Assembly (NCBI GenBank): GCA_049366715.1
Contig: JBMNCQ010000052.1
Span: 1-64,000 of the forward strand
Source: JBMNCQ01 sp049366715
GTDB taxonomy: Bacteria > Bacillota > Peptococcia > Peptococcales > BICA1-8
Direction of reading: 5' to 3'
DNA length: 64,000 nt
Shown in pieces: positions 1 through 8,055 of the stretch. Each line of letters starts with the position of its first letter. The stretch's first letter is position 1. Both the position numbers and the translations under genes were made by a program. The notes below the pieces were generated by a model, which worked only from the letters and a program-made list of their open reading frames with translations, had not been told where the DNA came from and did no database searches.

Positions 1-41
1 CTTTTTTTTCTGAGGTCTGCTAGTTTTGCTCGAGTACTCAT
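1..41 (-). CDS. 5' end of a probable acyl-CoA carboxylase / methylmalonyl-CoA decarboxylase alpha subunit (partial)
   Basis: After the epimerase stop codon the minus strand carries a GGGGAG ribosome site, nine bases, then an ATG opening MSTRAKLADLRKK before the window ends. A short basic coiled start of this kind is usual for the biotin-dependent carboxyltransferase subunits (MmdA/PccB family), which commonly follow the epimerase gene in methylmalonyl-CoA operons. The start codon and ribosome site are seen directly. The product is inferred from position and a dozen residues only. Confidence 0.5.
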   Translation of the reverse strand, partial: MSTRAKLADLRKK

Positions 42-74
42 GTCTTGTAACTCCCCTCACTTCTTTTAATTTAA

Positions 75-479
75 CTACTTTCTTTCAGATAACTCTAAAA
101 GGACACCTTTGGTCGCTTTGGGATGTAAAAAAGCAATTGAAGCTCCACCCGCACCATAACGGGGTTTTTCATCGATTAAACGCACACCTTGCTCTTTCAG
201 ATATTCTAAAGCACCTTCGATATGATCAACTTTTAGGGCTATATGCTGAACACCTTCACCGTTTTTTTCAATAAATCTGGCTATGGGACCATCGGGAGAT
301 GTTGATTCTAATAATTCAAGTTCACTGTCTCCACAGGGGAAAAAGGCAACTTTTACTTTTTGTTCTTCCACTACTTCAATACCTTCGCTTTTTAGTCCCA
401 GCACTTCTGTATAAAATTTCATACTTTCTTCTAAGCTCTTAACGGCAATTCCAATGTGGTCAACCTTCAAAACTTTCAT
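75..479 (-). CDS. mce: Methylmalonyl-CoA epimerase
   Basis: Interconverts (S)- and (R)-methylmalonyl-CoA, linking the mutase to the biotin-dependent carboxylase or decarboxylase step. The 134-residue protein is a single vicinal-oxygen-chelate unit of the usual length. Expected metal ligands are visible: H8 in the opening KVDHIG, an acidic residue at E55 or E57, H79 in VQH and E129 in LLELSE. A GGAGG site lies eight bases before the ATG. It is the last complete gene of an operon running from the CoA-transferase through both mutase subunits and meaB, and the next gene starts right after it. Identity is secure from motifs and context. Confidence 0.95.
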   Translation of the reverse strand: MKVLKVDHIGIAVKSLEESMKFYTEVLGLKSEGIEVVEEQKVKVAFFPCGDSELELLESTSPDGPIARFIEKNGEGVQHIALKVDHIEGALEYLKEQGVRLIDEKPRYGAGGASIAFLHPKATKGVLLELSERK

Positions 480-544
480 ATTTCCGACCTCCTTTGAATT
501 CTATTCATAAATATTCATACCATATTATACCTGGATAAATATAC

Positions 545-1483
545 CTAGACAAGAATTTCCCGGACAACCCGTTCTGTCACATCGTAAGGGTTTTTCTCTT
601 TGGCTAAAATCTCATCCAGTTCATTTTCCCAGAAATCCTCTGCGGAAAGTTTAGCGGACACTTTAACCGAAACCTTTTTAAAGATCAGATTTAGTATTTC
701 ATTACTAATTCTTTCTTTACGCCGCTTATTTAATTCATCACTTTCCGCTAAATAAATTAAATGGTCATTGATTTTATCTACTAACTCGACTATTCCCTCA
801 TTTTGGGCGGCAACTGTCTTGAGAATAGGTGGATACCAATCTCCCATATTCTGGTTTAATTCCAGCATCTGCCCTAATTCAATTACTACTTTTTCTGCCC
901 CGTCTTTATCAGCTTTATTTACGACAAAAAGGTCACCGATCTCCATAATCCCGGCTTTGATGGCTTGAATATCATCACCTAGTCCGGGGACCGAGACAAC
1001 TACTGTGGAGTCAGCCGTTTTAACGATATCTACTTCCGATTGCCCCACACCTACAGTTTCAATAAATATATAATCAAAACCCGCTGCGTCCAATATTTTA
1101 ATAGCGTCATGGGTTGCTTTGGACAGACCGCCTAAACTGCCTCTTGTACTCATGCTTCTGATAAAAACACCGTCGTCTAAAGCTAAATCAGACATCCGTA
1201 TCCGGTCACCCAGAATAGCTCCTCCCGTAAAAGGACTACTTGGATCAACAGCAATTACACCAACAGTCTTACCTCTTTTGCGCAGTTCCTTAACCAACTT
1301 ATCGGTCAAAGTACTTTTACCAGATCCGGGAGGGCCTGTTATCCCGATTAAATGAGCCCTCCCTGTATCTATATAGAGTTCACGTAAGGCTGCGGTGGCT
1401 TCAGGAGATTCATTTTCAGCTTTTGTAATGAGACGGGCAATGGCGACCTTATTCCCTTCTCTGACCTGCTGCACTAAATCCAT
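545..1483 (-). CDS. meaB: Methylmalonyl-CoA mutase-associated GTPase MeaB
   Basis: A G3E-family GTPase (ArgK/MeaB) that gates cofactor loading and protects methylmalonyl-CoA mutase from inactivation. The 312 residues carry a P-loop GPPGSGKST at about 50-58, the switch region around VDPSSPFTGGAILGDRIRM, the ETVGVGQSE motif and the NKAD guanine-specificity motif. Family length is about 310-330. It follows the small mutase subunit by 17 bases and precedes the epimerase, the classical order. The older name ArgK (arginine/ornithine transport kinase) is a historical misassignment for this family. Confidence 0.95.
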   Translation of the reverse strand: MDLVQQVREGNKVAIARLITKAENESPEATAALRELYIDTGRAHLIGITGPPGSGKSTLTDKLVKELRKRGKTVGVIAVDPSSPFTGGAILGDRIRMSDLALDDGVFIRSMSTRGSLGGLSKATHDAIKILDAAGFDYIFIETVGVGQSEVDIVKTADSTVVVSVPGLGDDIQAIKAGIMEIGDLFVVNKADKDGAEKVVIELGQMLELNQNMGDWYPPILKTVAAQNEGIVELVDKINDHLIYLAESDELNKRRKERISNEILNLIFKKVSVKVSAKLSAEDFWENELDEILAKEKNPYDVTERVVREILV

Positions 1484-1500
1484 TATTCCACCGCCTTGAA

Positions 1501-1896
1501 TTATTTCTTAACGTTTGTTTTAATGAAGTCGATGGGTACTGATGTCGGTGTACCGGGGGTAAATACTTCGGCAACACCGGCCTCTTTTAAAGCAGGGATA
1601 TCATCATCAGGGATTACTCCCCCGCCCAGAACCAATTTATCGCCGGCTCCTTTATCCTTTAACATATTAACAACCTTAGGCATTAAAGTACCATGGGCAC
1701 CGGATAAAAGACTCATAGCGACAACATCGACGTCTTCCTGAATAGCAGCAGCTACAATTTGCTCTGCGGTTTGTCTTAGTCCTGTATAAATAACCTCAAA
1801 ACCCGCATCACGGAATGCACGGGCAATAACTTTTGCTCCCCGATCATGACCATCCAGACCTGGTTTGGCAACTAATACTCTTATTTTTTCAGCCAT
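1501..1896 (-). CDS. mcmB: Methylmalonyl-CoA mutase, small B12-binding subunit
   Basis: The cobalamin-binding half of a two-subunit methylmalonyl-CoA mutase. In 131 residues it has the DGHDRG form of the DxHxxG motif (H17 as lower axial cobalt ligand), followed by the MSLLSGAH and GGGVIPDDD segments that hold the nucleotide tail. Most mutases carry this domain at the C terminus of one long chain. Here it is separate, as in many Clostridia and archaea, and lies 25 bases after the large subunit, so the two should be made together. Confidence 0.95.
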   Translation of the reverse strand: MAEKIRVLVAKPGLDGHDRGAKVIARAFRDAGFEVIYTGLRQTAEQIVAAAIQEDVDVVAMSLLSGAHGTLMPKVVNMLKDKGAGDKLVLGGGVIPDDDIPALKEAGVAEVFTPGTPTSVPIDFIKTNVKK

Positions 1897-1921
1897 CTCG
1901 CTAACCTCCTAAAAAACGATA

Positions 1922-3616
1922 TTAAAGAACTTGAATTGGCGTGTATTCGCCGAATACTTCACGTAATACACCACAGATTTCGCCTTCGGTGCAATATACC
2001 CGAGCAGCTTTAAGGATTACCGGCATTAGATTGGTATTACCTTTAGCAGCTTCACTTAACTCAGCCAATGCGGTTTGCACAGCATTGCCGTCACGTTTAG
2101 CCTTCATATCGGTGAGTTTCTTCGCCTGTAAAATACCCACACTAGGATCAACTTTTAAAAGACCTTGCGGCGGAGCTTCTTTAATCTGGAATTTATTCAT
2201 ACCGACAACGATACGTTTACCGGATTCAATTTCTTTCTGATAATTATAAGATGAATCTTGAATTTCCTTTTGCACATATCCCTGTTCAATAGCTTTAACT
2301 GCACCGCCCAGTTCATCAATTTTCTTAATATATGCCCAGGCTTCATCTTCAATTCGCTTAGTTAATGCTTCAACATAATAGGAGCCGGCCAAGGGGTCAA
2401 CTGTTTCCGCTACCCCGCTTTCATAAGCAATTATTTGCTGGGTTCTCAAGGCAATACGTACAGAATCTTCGGTAGGAAGAGCTAAAGCTTCATCTTTAGA
2501 ATTGGTATGCAGGGATTGGGTTCCGCCCATAACAGCCGCCAGTGTTTGCACCGCAACACGTACGATATTATTATCCGGCTGCTGGGCTGTCAAGGTCGAA
2601 CCACCGGTTTGCGTATGGAAACGCAGCATCATTGAACGTTCTTTTTTAGCTGCAAAGCGCTCTTTCATAATTTTGGCCCAGATACGGCGGGCCGCCCGGA
2701 ATTTAGCAACTTCCTCCAACAAATCATTATGAGAATTAAAGAAAAAGGATAAGCGTCCGGCAAAAGTATCAACATCCAGGCCTGCTTTAATTGCGGCATC
2801 AACATAGGCAACCCCGTCAGCTAAGGTAAACGCTACTTCTTGCGAAGCTGTTGAACCGGCCTCCCGGATATGGTAACCAGAAATACTGATCGTATTCCAA
2901 CCGGGAACATTTTGCGAACAATAGCCAAAAATATCAGTAATTAATCGCATAGAGGGAGCTGGTGGGAAAATATAAGTTCCCCGGGCAGCATATTCTTTTA
3001 AAATATCATTTTGAATTGTCCCTGTTAATTTATCGGGAGTCACCCCTTGCTTTTCGGCGACGGCAATGTAAAAAGCAAGTAATACGGAGGCAGGTGCATT
3101 AATGGTCATGGACGTACTTACTTTATCTAAGGGAATTCCGTTAAAGAGAATTTCCATGTCGGCCATGGAGTCGATGGCAACCCCTACTTTACCTACTTCC
3201 CCCTCGGACATGGGATGATCTGAATCATATCCGATTTGCGTAGGTAAATCAAAGGCTACGGAAAGTCCGGTTTGCCCTTGCTCCAATAAATACTTATAAC
3301 GGGCATTTGATTCTTCCGCAGTTGAAAAACCGGCGTATTGGCGCATTGTCCAGAAACGTCCCCGATACATATTTGGTTGTACACCTCTAGTGAAAGGGTA
3401 CATTCCCGGAAAACCAATTTCTGAGCTATAATCAATTTTAGCTACATCAAGGGGCGTGTAAAGTTGTTGTACCGGATCACCTGAACCGGTAACAAAAGCT
3501 TCTTTCCTTTCTGCTTTTTTTCCTTTGGCAGCAAGTTTGGCAATATTTTTCTGCCATTGAGCGTCATAATCACTTAAGCCTTGCTTCATTTGTTCTAATT
3601 TCTCTTTGTCATACAT
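1922..3616 (-). CDS. mcmA: Methylmalonyl-CoA mutase, large catalytic subunit
   Basis: TIM-barrel subunit that isomerises succinyl-CoA and (R)-methylmalonyl-CoA through an adenosylcobalamin radical. The 564 residues contain the family hallmarks PFTRGVQPNMYRGRFWTMRQ, the QTGLSVAFDLPTQ segment, the SGYHIREAG segment and RFHTQTGGSTLTAQQP. It lacks the B12-binding domain, supplied by the next gene. The preference for methylmalonyl-CoA over isobutyryl-CoA, 2-hydroxyisobutyryl-CoA or ethylmalonyl-CoA substrates is inferred from the epimerase and MeaB neighbours, not from residues I can score. Confidence 0.93.
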   Translation of the reverse strand: MYDKEKLEQMKQGLSDYDAQWQKNIAKLAAKGKKAERKEAFVTGSGDPVQQLYTPLDVAKIDYSSEIGFPGMYPFTRGVQPNMYRGRFWTMRQYAGFSTAEESNARYKYLLEQGQTGLSVAFDLPTQIGYDSDHPMSEGEVGKVGVAIDSMADMEILFNGIPLDKVSTSMTINAPASVLLAFYIAVAEKQGVTPDKLTGTIQNDILKEYAARGTYIFPPAPSMRLITDIFGYCSQNVPGWNTISISGYHIREAGSTASQEVAFTLADGVAYVDAAIKAGLDVDTFAGRLSFFFNSHNDLLEEVAKFRAARRIWAKIMKERFAAKKERSMMLRFHTQTGGSTLTAQQPDNNIVRVAVQTLAAVMGGTQSLHTNSKDEALALPTEDSVRIALRTQQIIAYESGVAETVDPLAGSYYVEALTKRIEDEAWAYIKKIDELGGAVKAIEQGYVQKEIQDSSYNYQKEIESGKRIVVGMNKFQIKEAPPQGLLKVDPSVGILQAKKLTDMKAKRDGNAVQTALAELSEAAKGNTNLMPVILKAARVYCTEGEICGVLREVFGEYTPIQVL

Positions 3617-3695
3617 ACTTTCTACTCTCCTTCCTTATCTTTCTATTTTATTTTATATTGTAACTAAAATTAATTATAAATTATTTTTCTATTAT

Positions 3696-5210
3696 CTACT
3701 TAATTTTCATCGACCCGGTCTCGATAAACCGTTGATGCCAATCATGAACGTGTCCGACCAAATGAGGAGTATGAGCACCCTTGGTAGCCGCAACTGCCTG
3801 CTGATAATATTCCATCAGCATTTCCCGATAATCGGGATGAGCACAGTTTTGGATAATATCTACCGCTCTTTCCCGGGGAGACTTATTCCGTAAATCAGCA
3901 ACTCCTATTTCAGTAACGATCACATTAACATCATGTTCCGTATGATCGACATGGGAAACCATTGGTACTATACTTGATATTTCACCGCCTTTAGCAGTTG
4001 AAGCCGTCGTAAAGATGGATAAATAAGCATTTCTGGTAAAATCCCCCGAGCCGCCAATGCCGTTCATCATTTTGGTACCCATAATATGTGTTGAATTTAC
4101 ATGCCCATATATATCAACTTCGATTGCGGTATTCATACTGATCACACCCAGGCGGCGGGCAACCTCAGGGTTATTGCTGATTTCCTGGGGCCTTAAGAGC
4201 AATCTTTTACTATAAAAATCAATTTTATCGTTGAATCTTTTTAATCCTTCTGCCGAAGGAGTAACTGATGTTCCTGAGCAAACGATAAATTTACCTGCAT
4301 CAACCAAATCCATGGCCGAATCCTGAATTACCTCAGAATAAAATTCCAGGTCCTTAAAATCAGATTCTAAAAGTCCTGCCAGAACCGCATTGGCCACGCT
4401 GCCCACACCGGATTGCAATGGCAGGAGGTTCTCAGACAGGCGGCCTGCTTGCACTTCTTGCTTTAAAAATTCAATTAAATTAGCAGCCATTTTTTTACTG
4501 ACATCATCGATAGGACCTAACGGGCGAACATTATCAGGAATATCGGTTACGACAATTGCTTTGATTTTATCCGGTCCACAGGGGATATAGGTGGTGCCGA
4601 TTCGGTCTCCGGCTTTTACGATAGGGATAGGTTCCCTGTTGGGAGGATCAAGAGGAATATAGATATCATGCATACCTTCTAATTCTTGGGGTTGACTGGT
4701 ATTGAGCTCTACAATAACAAAATCTGCTTCTTGAACAAAAGTCGGACTATTCCCCAGAGAGGTAGTCGGAACAATATGTCCCTCTTCAGTAATAGCGCAA
4801 GCTTCGACGATGGCAACATCTAAATTGCCGAAAAATCCATAGCGGACCTGTTGAGGAGTATGACTTAAATGCTGGTCCTGATAATTGACAACACCGGATT
4901 CAAGCTGGGAATTTAAAGCTTTCCGCATTTCATTGCTGGTTTGATAGGGAAAACGCTTAGCAATTACACCTGCTCTGGCCAATGCGCCATCCAGTTCGTC
5001 TCCGACAGATGCTCCTGTCCAAAGGTTAATTTTTATAGTTCTCCCTGCTTCAGCCTGCTTAGCTAAGGCTAAAGGTACAGCCTTAGGATAACCCGACGGA
5101 GTAAAACCACTGGCACCTACGTTCATGCCGTCTTTGATCAGGGAGGCGGCTTCTTCCGCAGACACCACTTTACTCAGCAGCTCTTTGCATCTTACTCTGT
5201 CTTCATACAT
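3696..5210 (-). CDS. Acetyl-CoA hydrolase/CoA-transferase family protein (succinyl-CoA:acetate or propionyl-CoA:succinate type)
   Basis: Moves CoA between short acyl groups, probably succinyl-CoA and acetate or propionate, which fits its place as first enzyme of the methylmalonyl-CoA operon. The 504 residues match the Cat1/AarC family length. E293 in SEVIQDS sits where the family has the glutamate that forms the covalent glutamyl-CoA intermediate, and the oxyanion-type GVGSVANAV stretch lies at 268-276. A GGAGGG site is nine bases before ATG. The exact acyl pair cannot be read from the sequence. Confidence 0.88.
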   Translation of the reverse strand: MYEDRVRCKELLSKVVSAEEAASLIKDGMNVGASGFTPSGYPKAVPLALAKQAEAGRTIKINLWTGASVGDELDGALARAGVIAKRFPYQTSNEMRKALNSQLESGVVNYQDQHLSHTPQQVRYGFFGNLDVAIVEACAITEEGHIVPTTSLGNSPTFVQEADFVIVELNTSQPQELEGMHDIYIPLDPPNREPIPIVKAGDRIGTTYIPCGPDKIKAIVVTDIPDNVRPLGPIDDVSKKMAANLIEFLKQEVQAGRLSENLLPLQSGVGSVANAVLAGLLESDFKDLEFYSEVIQDSAMDLVDAGKFIVCSGTSVTPSAEGLKRFNDKIDFYSKRLLLRPQEISNNPEVARRLGVISMNTAIEVDIYGHVNSTHIMGTKMMNGIGGSGDFTRNAYLSIFTTASTAKGGEISSIVPMVSHVDHTEHDVNVIVTEIGVADLRNKSPRERAVDIIQNCAHPDYREMLMEYYQQAVAATKGAHTPHLVGHVHDWHQRFIETGSMKIK

Positions 5211-5260
5211 ACAAATTCACCCTCCTATCTTTATCTTTATATATAACCTTAAGCATTTGC

Positions 5261-5590
5261 TTAAGAAAGTTTAGTCTCTTTGCTTTTATGGCACAGATAT
5301 TCACGGTAAATATTTTTCAAAGCAGCTCCTAAGGTCCGCCCCACATCACCATGATACCTGTCGGCAAGTATTTTTAATAATTGGTCAATACCTTTTTCTA
5401 ATGAATAACCTACGACAATTTTTTTGAAAAACTTTTTAGCCACTTCCGTACTTAGAGTACAATCCGCATCCAGAATTACGCCCTTTTCCATATCTACTTC
5501 TAAGCCTATTGTTAATACCCCATATAGCTTTTCTGCAGTGAGACCTTCACTGGGACGGGCTTTGCCGGCAAAAAAAACTGTATTTCCCAT
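5261..5590 (-). CDS. DUF3870 family protein, copy 1
   Basis: A 109-residue soluble protein with the DUF3870 pattern: an N-terminal beta strand ending in GKARPSEGLTAEKLY, then VDMEKGVILDADCTLST, FFKKIVVGYSLEKGID and a C-terminal helix. It has no catalytic signature I can name. It lies 50 bases upstream of the CoA-transferase gene and behind a leader with an intrinsic terminator, so it is probably the first gene of the methylmalonyl-CoA operon. A paralog follows the DASS transporter at 5848-6183. From memory, DUF3870 genes often sit beside carboxylate transporters; function unknown. Confidence 0.85.
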   Translation of the reverse strand: MGNTVFFAGKARPSEGLTAEKLYGVLTIGLEVDMEKGVILDADCTLSTEVAKKFFKKIVVGYSLEKGIDQLLKILADRYHGDVGRTLGAALKNIYREYLCHKSKETKLS

Positions 5591-5603
5591 ATACTTACCT
5601 CCA

Positions 5604-5699
5604 AATAAAAAAACCTAGCCAAAAATACCATGCCCTAAGTAAAGGGAATGTATTCAGACCAGGTTAACTCACTTTATATCAAGAAGGTTCGACCTTCTC
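5604..5699 (-). promoter_or_regulatory. Leader with hairpin and intrinsic terminator before the methylmalonyl-CoA operon
   Basis: On the minus strand a 7-bp hairpin (5682-5698, AGAAGGT arms) is followed by a long imperfect stem whose outer arms are 5657-5665 and 5612-5620 (nine pairs, some G-U), ending in a run of U at 5605-5611. It stops just before the ribosome site of the DUF3870 gene. This is the layout of a transcription attenuator. No cobalamin-riboswitch B12 box was found, so the signal is unknown. Confidence 0.6.
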
Positions 5700-5847
5700 A
5701 ATCAGCAAGCAAATGGTACATCTTCAGTATATTCTCATTTTAACATATTTTGAATATACCTTATTTTGTTATTGTTTTCACTTATTCATATTATAAACAA
5801 AAGTTAAGAATTTGTAAAATATTTTTTAACAATTTATTTGAAACATT

Positions 5848-6183
5848 TTACTCACTTTTTTCTAAATATGTCAGCCATTTGTCATACATTATTTTCAGAG
5901 CAGTAGTTATTGCTTTACGGGCACTGCCGTAATACCTTTTTTCAAAGGTGAGCACTAACGGATCAATGCCGTTTTTTAAAGAATACCCCCTGGTTAACTT
6001 TTTGAAAAAATTCCTACCGACATTTGTCGCTAACGTACAATCACAATCTAAAATTATCCCGGTACCGGGGTCTACCTCCACACCGATTGCGATTACCTCA
6101 TATAATTTTTCTGCAGTAATCGCCGTAGGTAATTTGGCATAACCTGTAATAAATATAGTGTTTTCAATATTCGCATCTACCAT
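5848..6183 (-). CDS. DUF3870 family protein, copy 2
   Basis: A 111-residue paralog of the 5261-5590 protein. The two share TAEKLY, the (I/V)GLEVD-type strand, ILDxDCTL, FFKK and GYSLxxGID, and both end in a basic helix. It is separate from the DASS gene upstream, which ends in its own terminator at 6378-6407, and 260 bases from copy 1, with the attenuator-like leader between. Function unknown. The family and the paralogy are seen directly; a role in carboxylate or acyl-CoA metabolism is only inferred from neighbours. Confidence 0.83.
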   Translation of the reverse strand: MVDANIENTIFITGYAKLPTAITAEKLYEVIAIGVEVDPGTGIILDCDCTLATNVGRNFFKKLTRGYSLKNGIDPLVLTFEKRYYGSARKAITTALKIMYDKWLTYLEKSE

Positions 6184-6369
6184 AATTTATCTCTTCCCTT
6201 AACATATACTCTGCCGACTATCGTTTGCCGCATTTCAACATAATATACGAAAAGCCTGTAAAAATATTTTGCTATTTTTTATATTCGCTATTATAAAAAC
6301 AAATCCTCTTTTATTATAAAAAATTTATATAGTAAAAATTTATATCGTGAAAATAACAAAAAATGCGCA

Positions 6370-6407
6370 AAAAAAAACGTACCAAAATGCTGTTTCCTTT
6401 GGTACGT
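6370..6407 (-). terminator. Intrinsic terminator of DASS transporter 1
   Basis: Perfect 10-bp stem (6378-6387 with 6398-6407, arms ACGTACCAAA/TTTGGTACGT) followed on the minus strand by a long U run (6369-6377). Confidence 0.9.
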
Positions 6408-6431
6408 CTCCCGACTTTATCATTTAACCGG

Positions 6432-7793
6432 TTAAAAAAAAGGCCAGATAATCGGGACCAATATTATTGCGACGATAAAACAAACGATCACAAGGGGAAA
6501 CCCCACTTTGACATAATCCATAAACTTAAATCCTCCCGGACCCAGAACCAGCGTGTTTGGCGGCGTACCTACCGGTGTGGCAAAAGCACAAGAGGCTCCG
6601 ATCGCTATCGTCATTAAAATTGCATGGGGACTGGCCCCCAAACCATTAGCTATATGAATCCCGATAGGGGCCAATAAAGTTGAGCTGGCCGTATTGGACA
6701 TAAACTGGGTTAACCCCGTCGTCAGCCAGAACATAGCAGTCATGACAATATACGGTCCGGCATTCTCTCCCAGCATACCAATGACGACATCCGATATCAT
6801 TTTACCGGCGCCCGTTTTATCCATAGCCGATGCCAGGGGCAGCATTCCGGCAAAGAGAAAAATAGTTGTCCAGTCTATGGAACGGTATGCTTTCTTTTCA
6901 TTGATCGTTCCTGTTAGAACACAAAGAATCGCCCCCGCAGTTGCCGCCACGTGCAGCGGCATAACATCAAAGGCCATGATCAGCACGACAGCGATCAATA
7001 TGACAGCAGAATAAAGCTGTTTAGAAGAGCTTGCTGCAGTTGTTTTCCCTTCCGCGGATTCTCCGGCATCATCACCGGTATATTTCCGGTCCGGCAGAAG
7101 TTTCCTGCCAATCGTCAGCATATAAACGATCCCACAAATGGTTAAAGGTATCCCGATTAGGCCAAATTCAAAGAAACCAAACTGGCGGAGCTGGGCCGTT
7201 CCCAAAACACCGTTTGCTACCAGATTGGGAGGTGTGCCGACCAGGGTTATCGTTCCGCCCAGTCCGGCGGCCAGAGCTAAAGGCATCAAAATCCGCCCCC
7301 TGTTCCAACCGGCGGAATTGGCAATTCCTATGGAAACGGGGAGGAGAACGGCAGTAGTACCCGTATTACTTAACACAGCCGATAACGCGGCAGCCAGCAC
7401 CATCACGCCTAAGGCCAGCCGCAGCTCACTTTTTCCCGCCGCTTTTACAACGGAATCACCAATTTTTTTGGCAACTCCCGTTTCAAATAAAGCTGCTCCA
7501 ACCACAAACATACCCGCAAATAGGACAACATTACTATCAGCTAAACCGGCAAATGCCGCTTTAGCATCTAATACCCCTGTTAAAGCCAGGGCAACAGGAA
7601 CACTCATCGCTGTCATAGCGAGGGGGATCAGTTCGGTTACAAAAAGTACTGCTGCTACAGCCAGGATTATTAAAGTTGTTGTGGCTAAAGATGATTTTTC
7701 TGCGGAGGAAAGTTCTTCTTCCGCTGCAAAAACTTGAGCAGTAAAAGAGAATAATAGTAAAAATAATAATACAAATATTACAGTCTTTTTCAA
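6432..7793 (-). CDS. DASS/SLC13 family sodium:dicarboxylate symporter, paralog 1
   Basis: Membrane carrier for dicarboxylates or related anions, probably sodium coupled. The 453 residues begin with a signal-peptide-like segment ending near VFAA (residues 1-24), then about eleven hydrophobic segments. Both SNT substrate and sodium motifs are present: SNTGTTA at 142 and SNTASST at 366, plus the repeated VGTPPN signatures. The likely start is a TTG preceded by an AGGAAAGG site; an overlapping ATG is in another frame. It is the last of three similar genes beside a succinyl-CoA pathway, so succinate or a related C4 acid is a fair guess. Anion specificity is not readable. Confidence 0.88.
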   Translation of the reverse strand: MKKTVIFVLLFLLLFSFTAQVFAAEEELSSAEKSSLATTTLIILAVAAVLFVTELIPLAMTAMSVPVALALTGVLDAKAAFAGLADSNVVLFAGMFVVGAALFETGVAKKIGDSVVKAAGKSELRLALGVMVLAAALSAVLSNTGTTAVLLPVSIGIANSAGWNRGRILMPLALAAGLGGTITLVGTPPNLVANGVLGTAQLRQFGFFEFGLIGIPLTICGIVYMLTIGRKLLPDRKYTGDDAGESAEGKTTAASSSKQLYSAVILIAVVLIMAFDVMPLHVAATAGAILCVLTGTINEKKAYRSIDWTTIFLFAGMLPLASAMDKTGAGKMISDVVIGMLGENAGPYIVMTAMFWLTTGLTQFMSNTASSTLLAPIGIHIANGLGASPHAILMTIAIGASCAFATPVGTPPNTLVLGPGGFKFMDYVKVGFPLVIVCFIVAIILVPIIWPFF

Positions 7794-7949
7794 AGGGACT
7801 CATCCTTTCCTAAATTATCTGCCGATTTAATCGTAGTACTCAAGCTTATTCTTCACCGCTAATTTCTTTCTTATACGATCAGGGGTAAATCTTTTTAAAA
7901 AAACAAATTTTTTTAAATTATGAAGAGAACAGGAACACACCTCTTCTCA

Positions 7950-7994
7950 GGATATAATACAGGCCGGGGAAATTCCCCGGCCTGTATTATATCC
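7950..7994. repeat. 45-base perfect inverted repeat upstream of DASS 1
   Basis: Arms 7950-7971 and 7973-7994 pair over 22 bp with one unpaired central base, core GGCCGGGG/CCCCGGCC. It sits between the DASS 2 terminator and the DASS 1 gene. A weaker GAAGAG/CTCTTC hairpin (7922-7948) follows on the minus strand before an AT-rich run. It may act as a second terminator, an RNA-stabilising hairpin or an attenuator for DASS 1. Confidence 0.75.
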
Positions 7995-8000
7995 TGTCAA

Positions 8001-8037
8001 TAAAAAAAGAGAGGCTTTAGCTTTAAACCTCTCTTTT
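8001..8037 (-). terminator. Intrinsic terminator of DASS transporter 2
   Basis: AGAGAGG/CCTCTCT stem (8008-8014 with 8028-8034) followed on the minus strand by a seven-base U run, directly after the DASS 2 stop codon. Confidence 0.85.
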
Positions 8038-8055
8038 GTATGGTAAGATTAAATT

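Noticed and set aside
5604..5760. Cobalamin riboswitch before the B12-dependent mutase operon
   Set aside because: No GCCACTG B12 box or other conserved core.
7138..7737. 199-residue open frame antisense to DASS 1
   Set aside because: Codon shadow of the transporter; similar shadows recur antisense to all three paralogs at matching positions.
7561..7803. Alternative ATG-started 80-residue gene overlapping DASS 1
   Set aside because: Different frame within the DASS signal region, Cys/Ile-rich with no family; the TTG-started DASS frame is clearly the gene.
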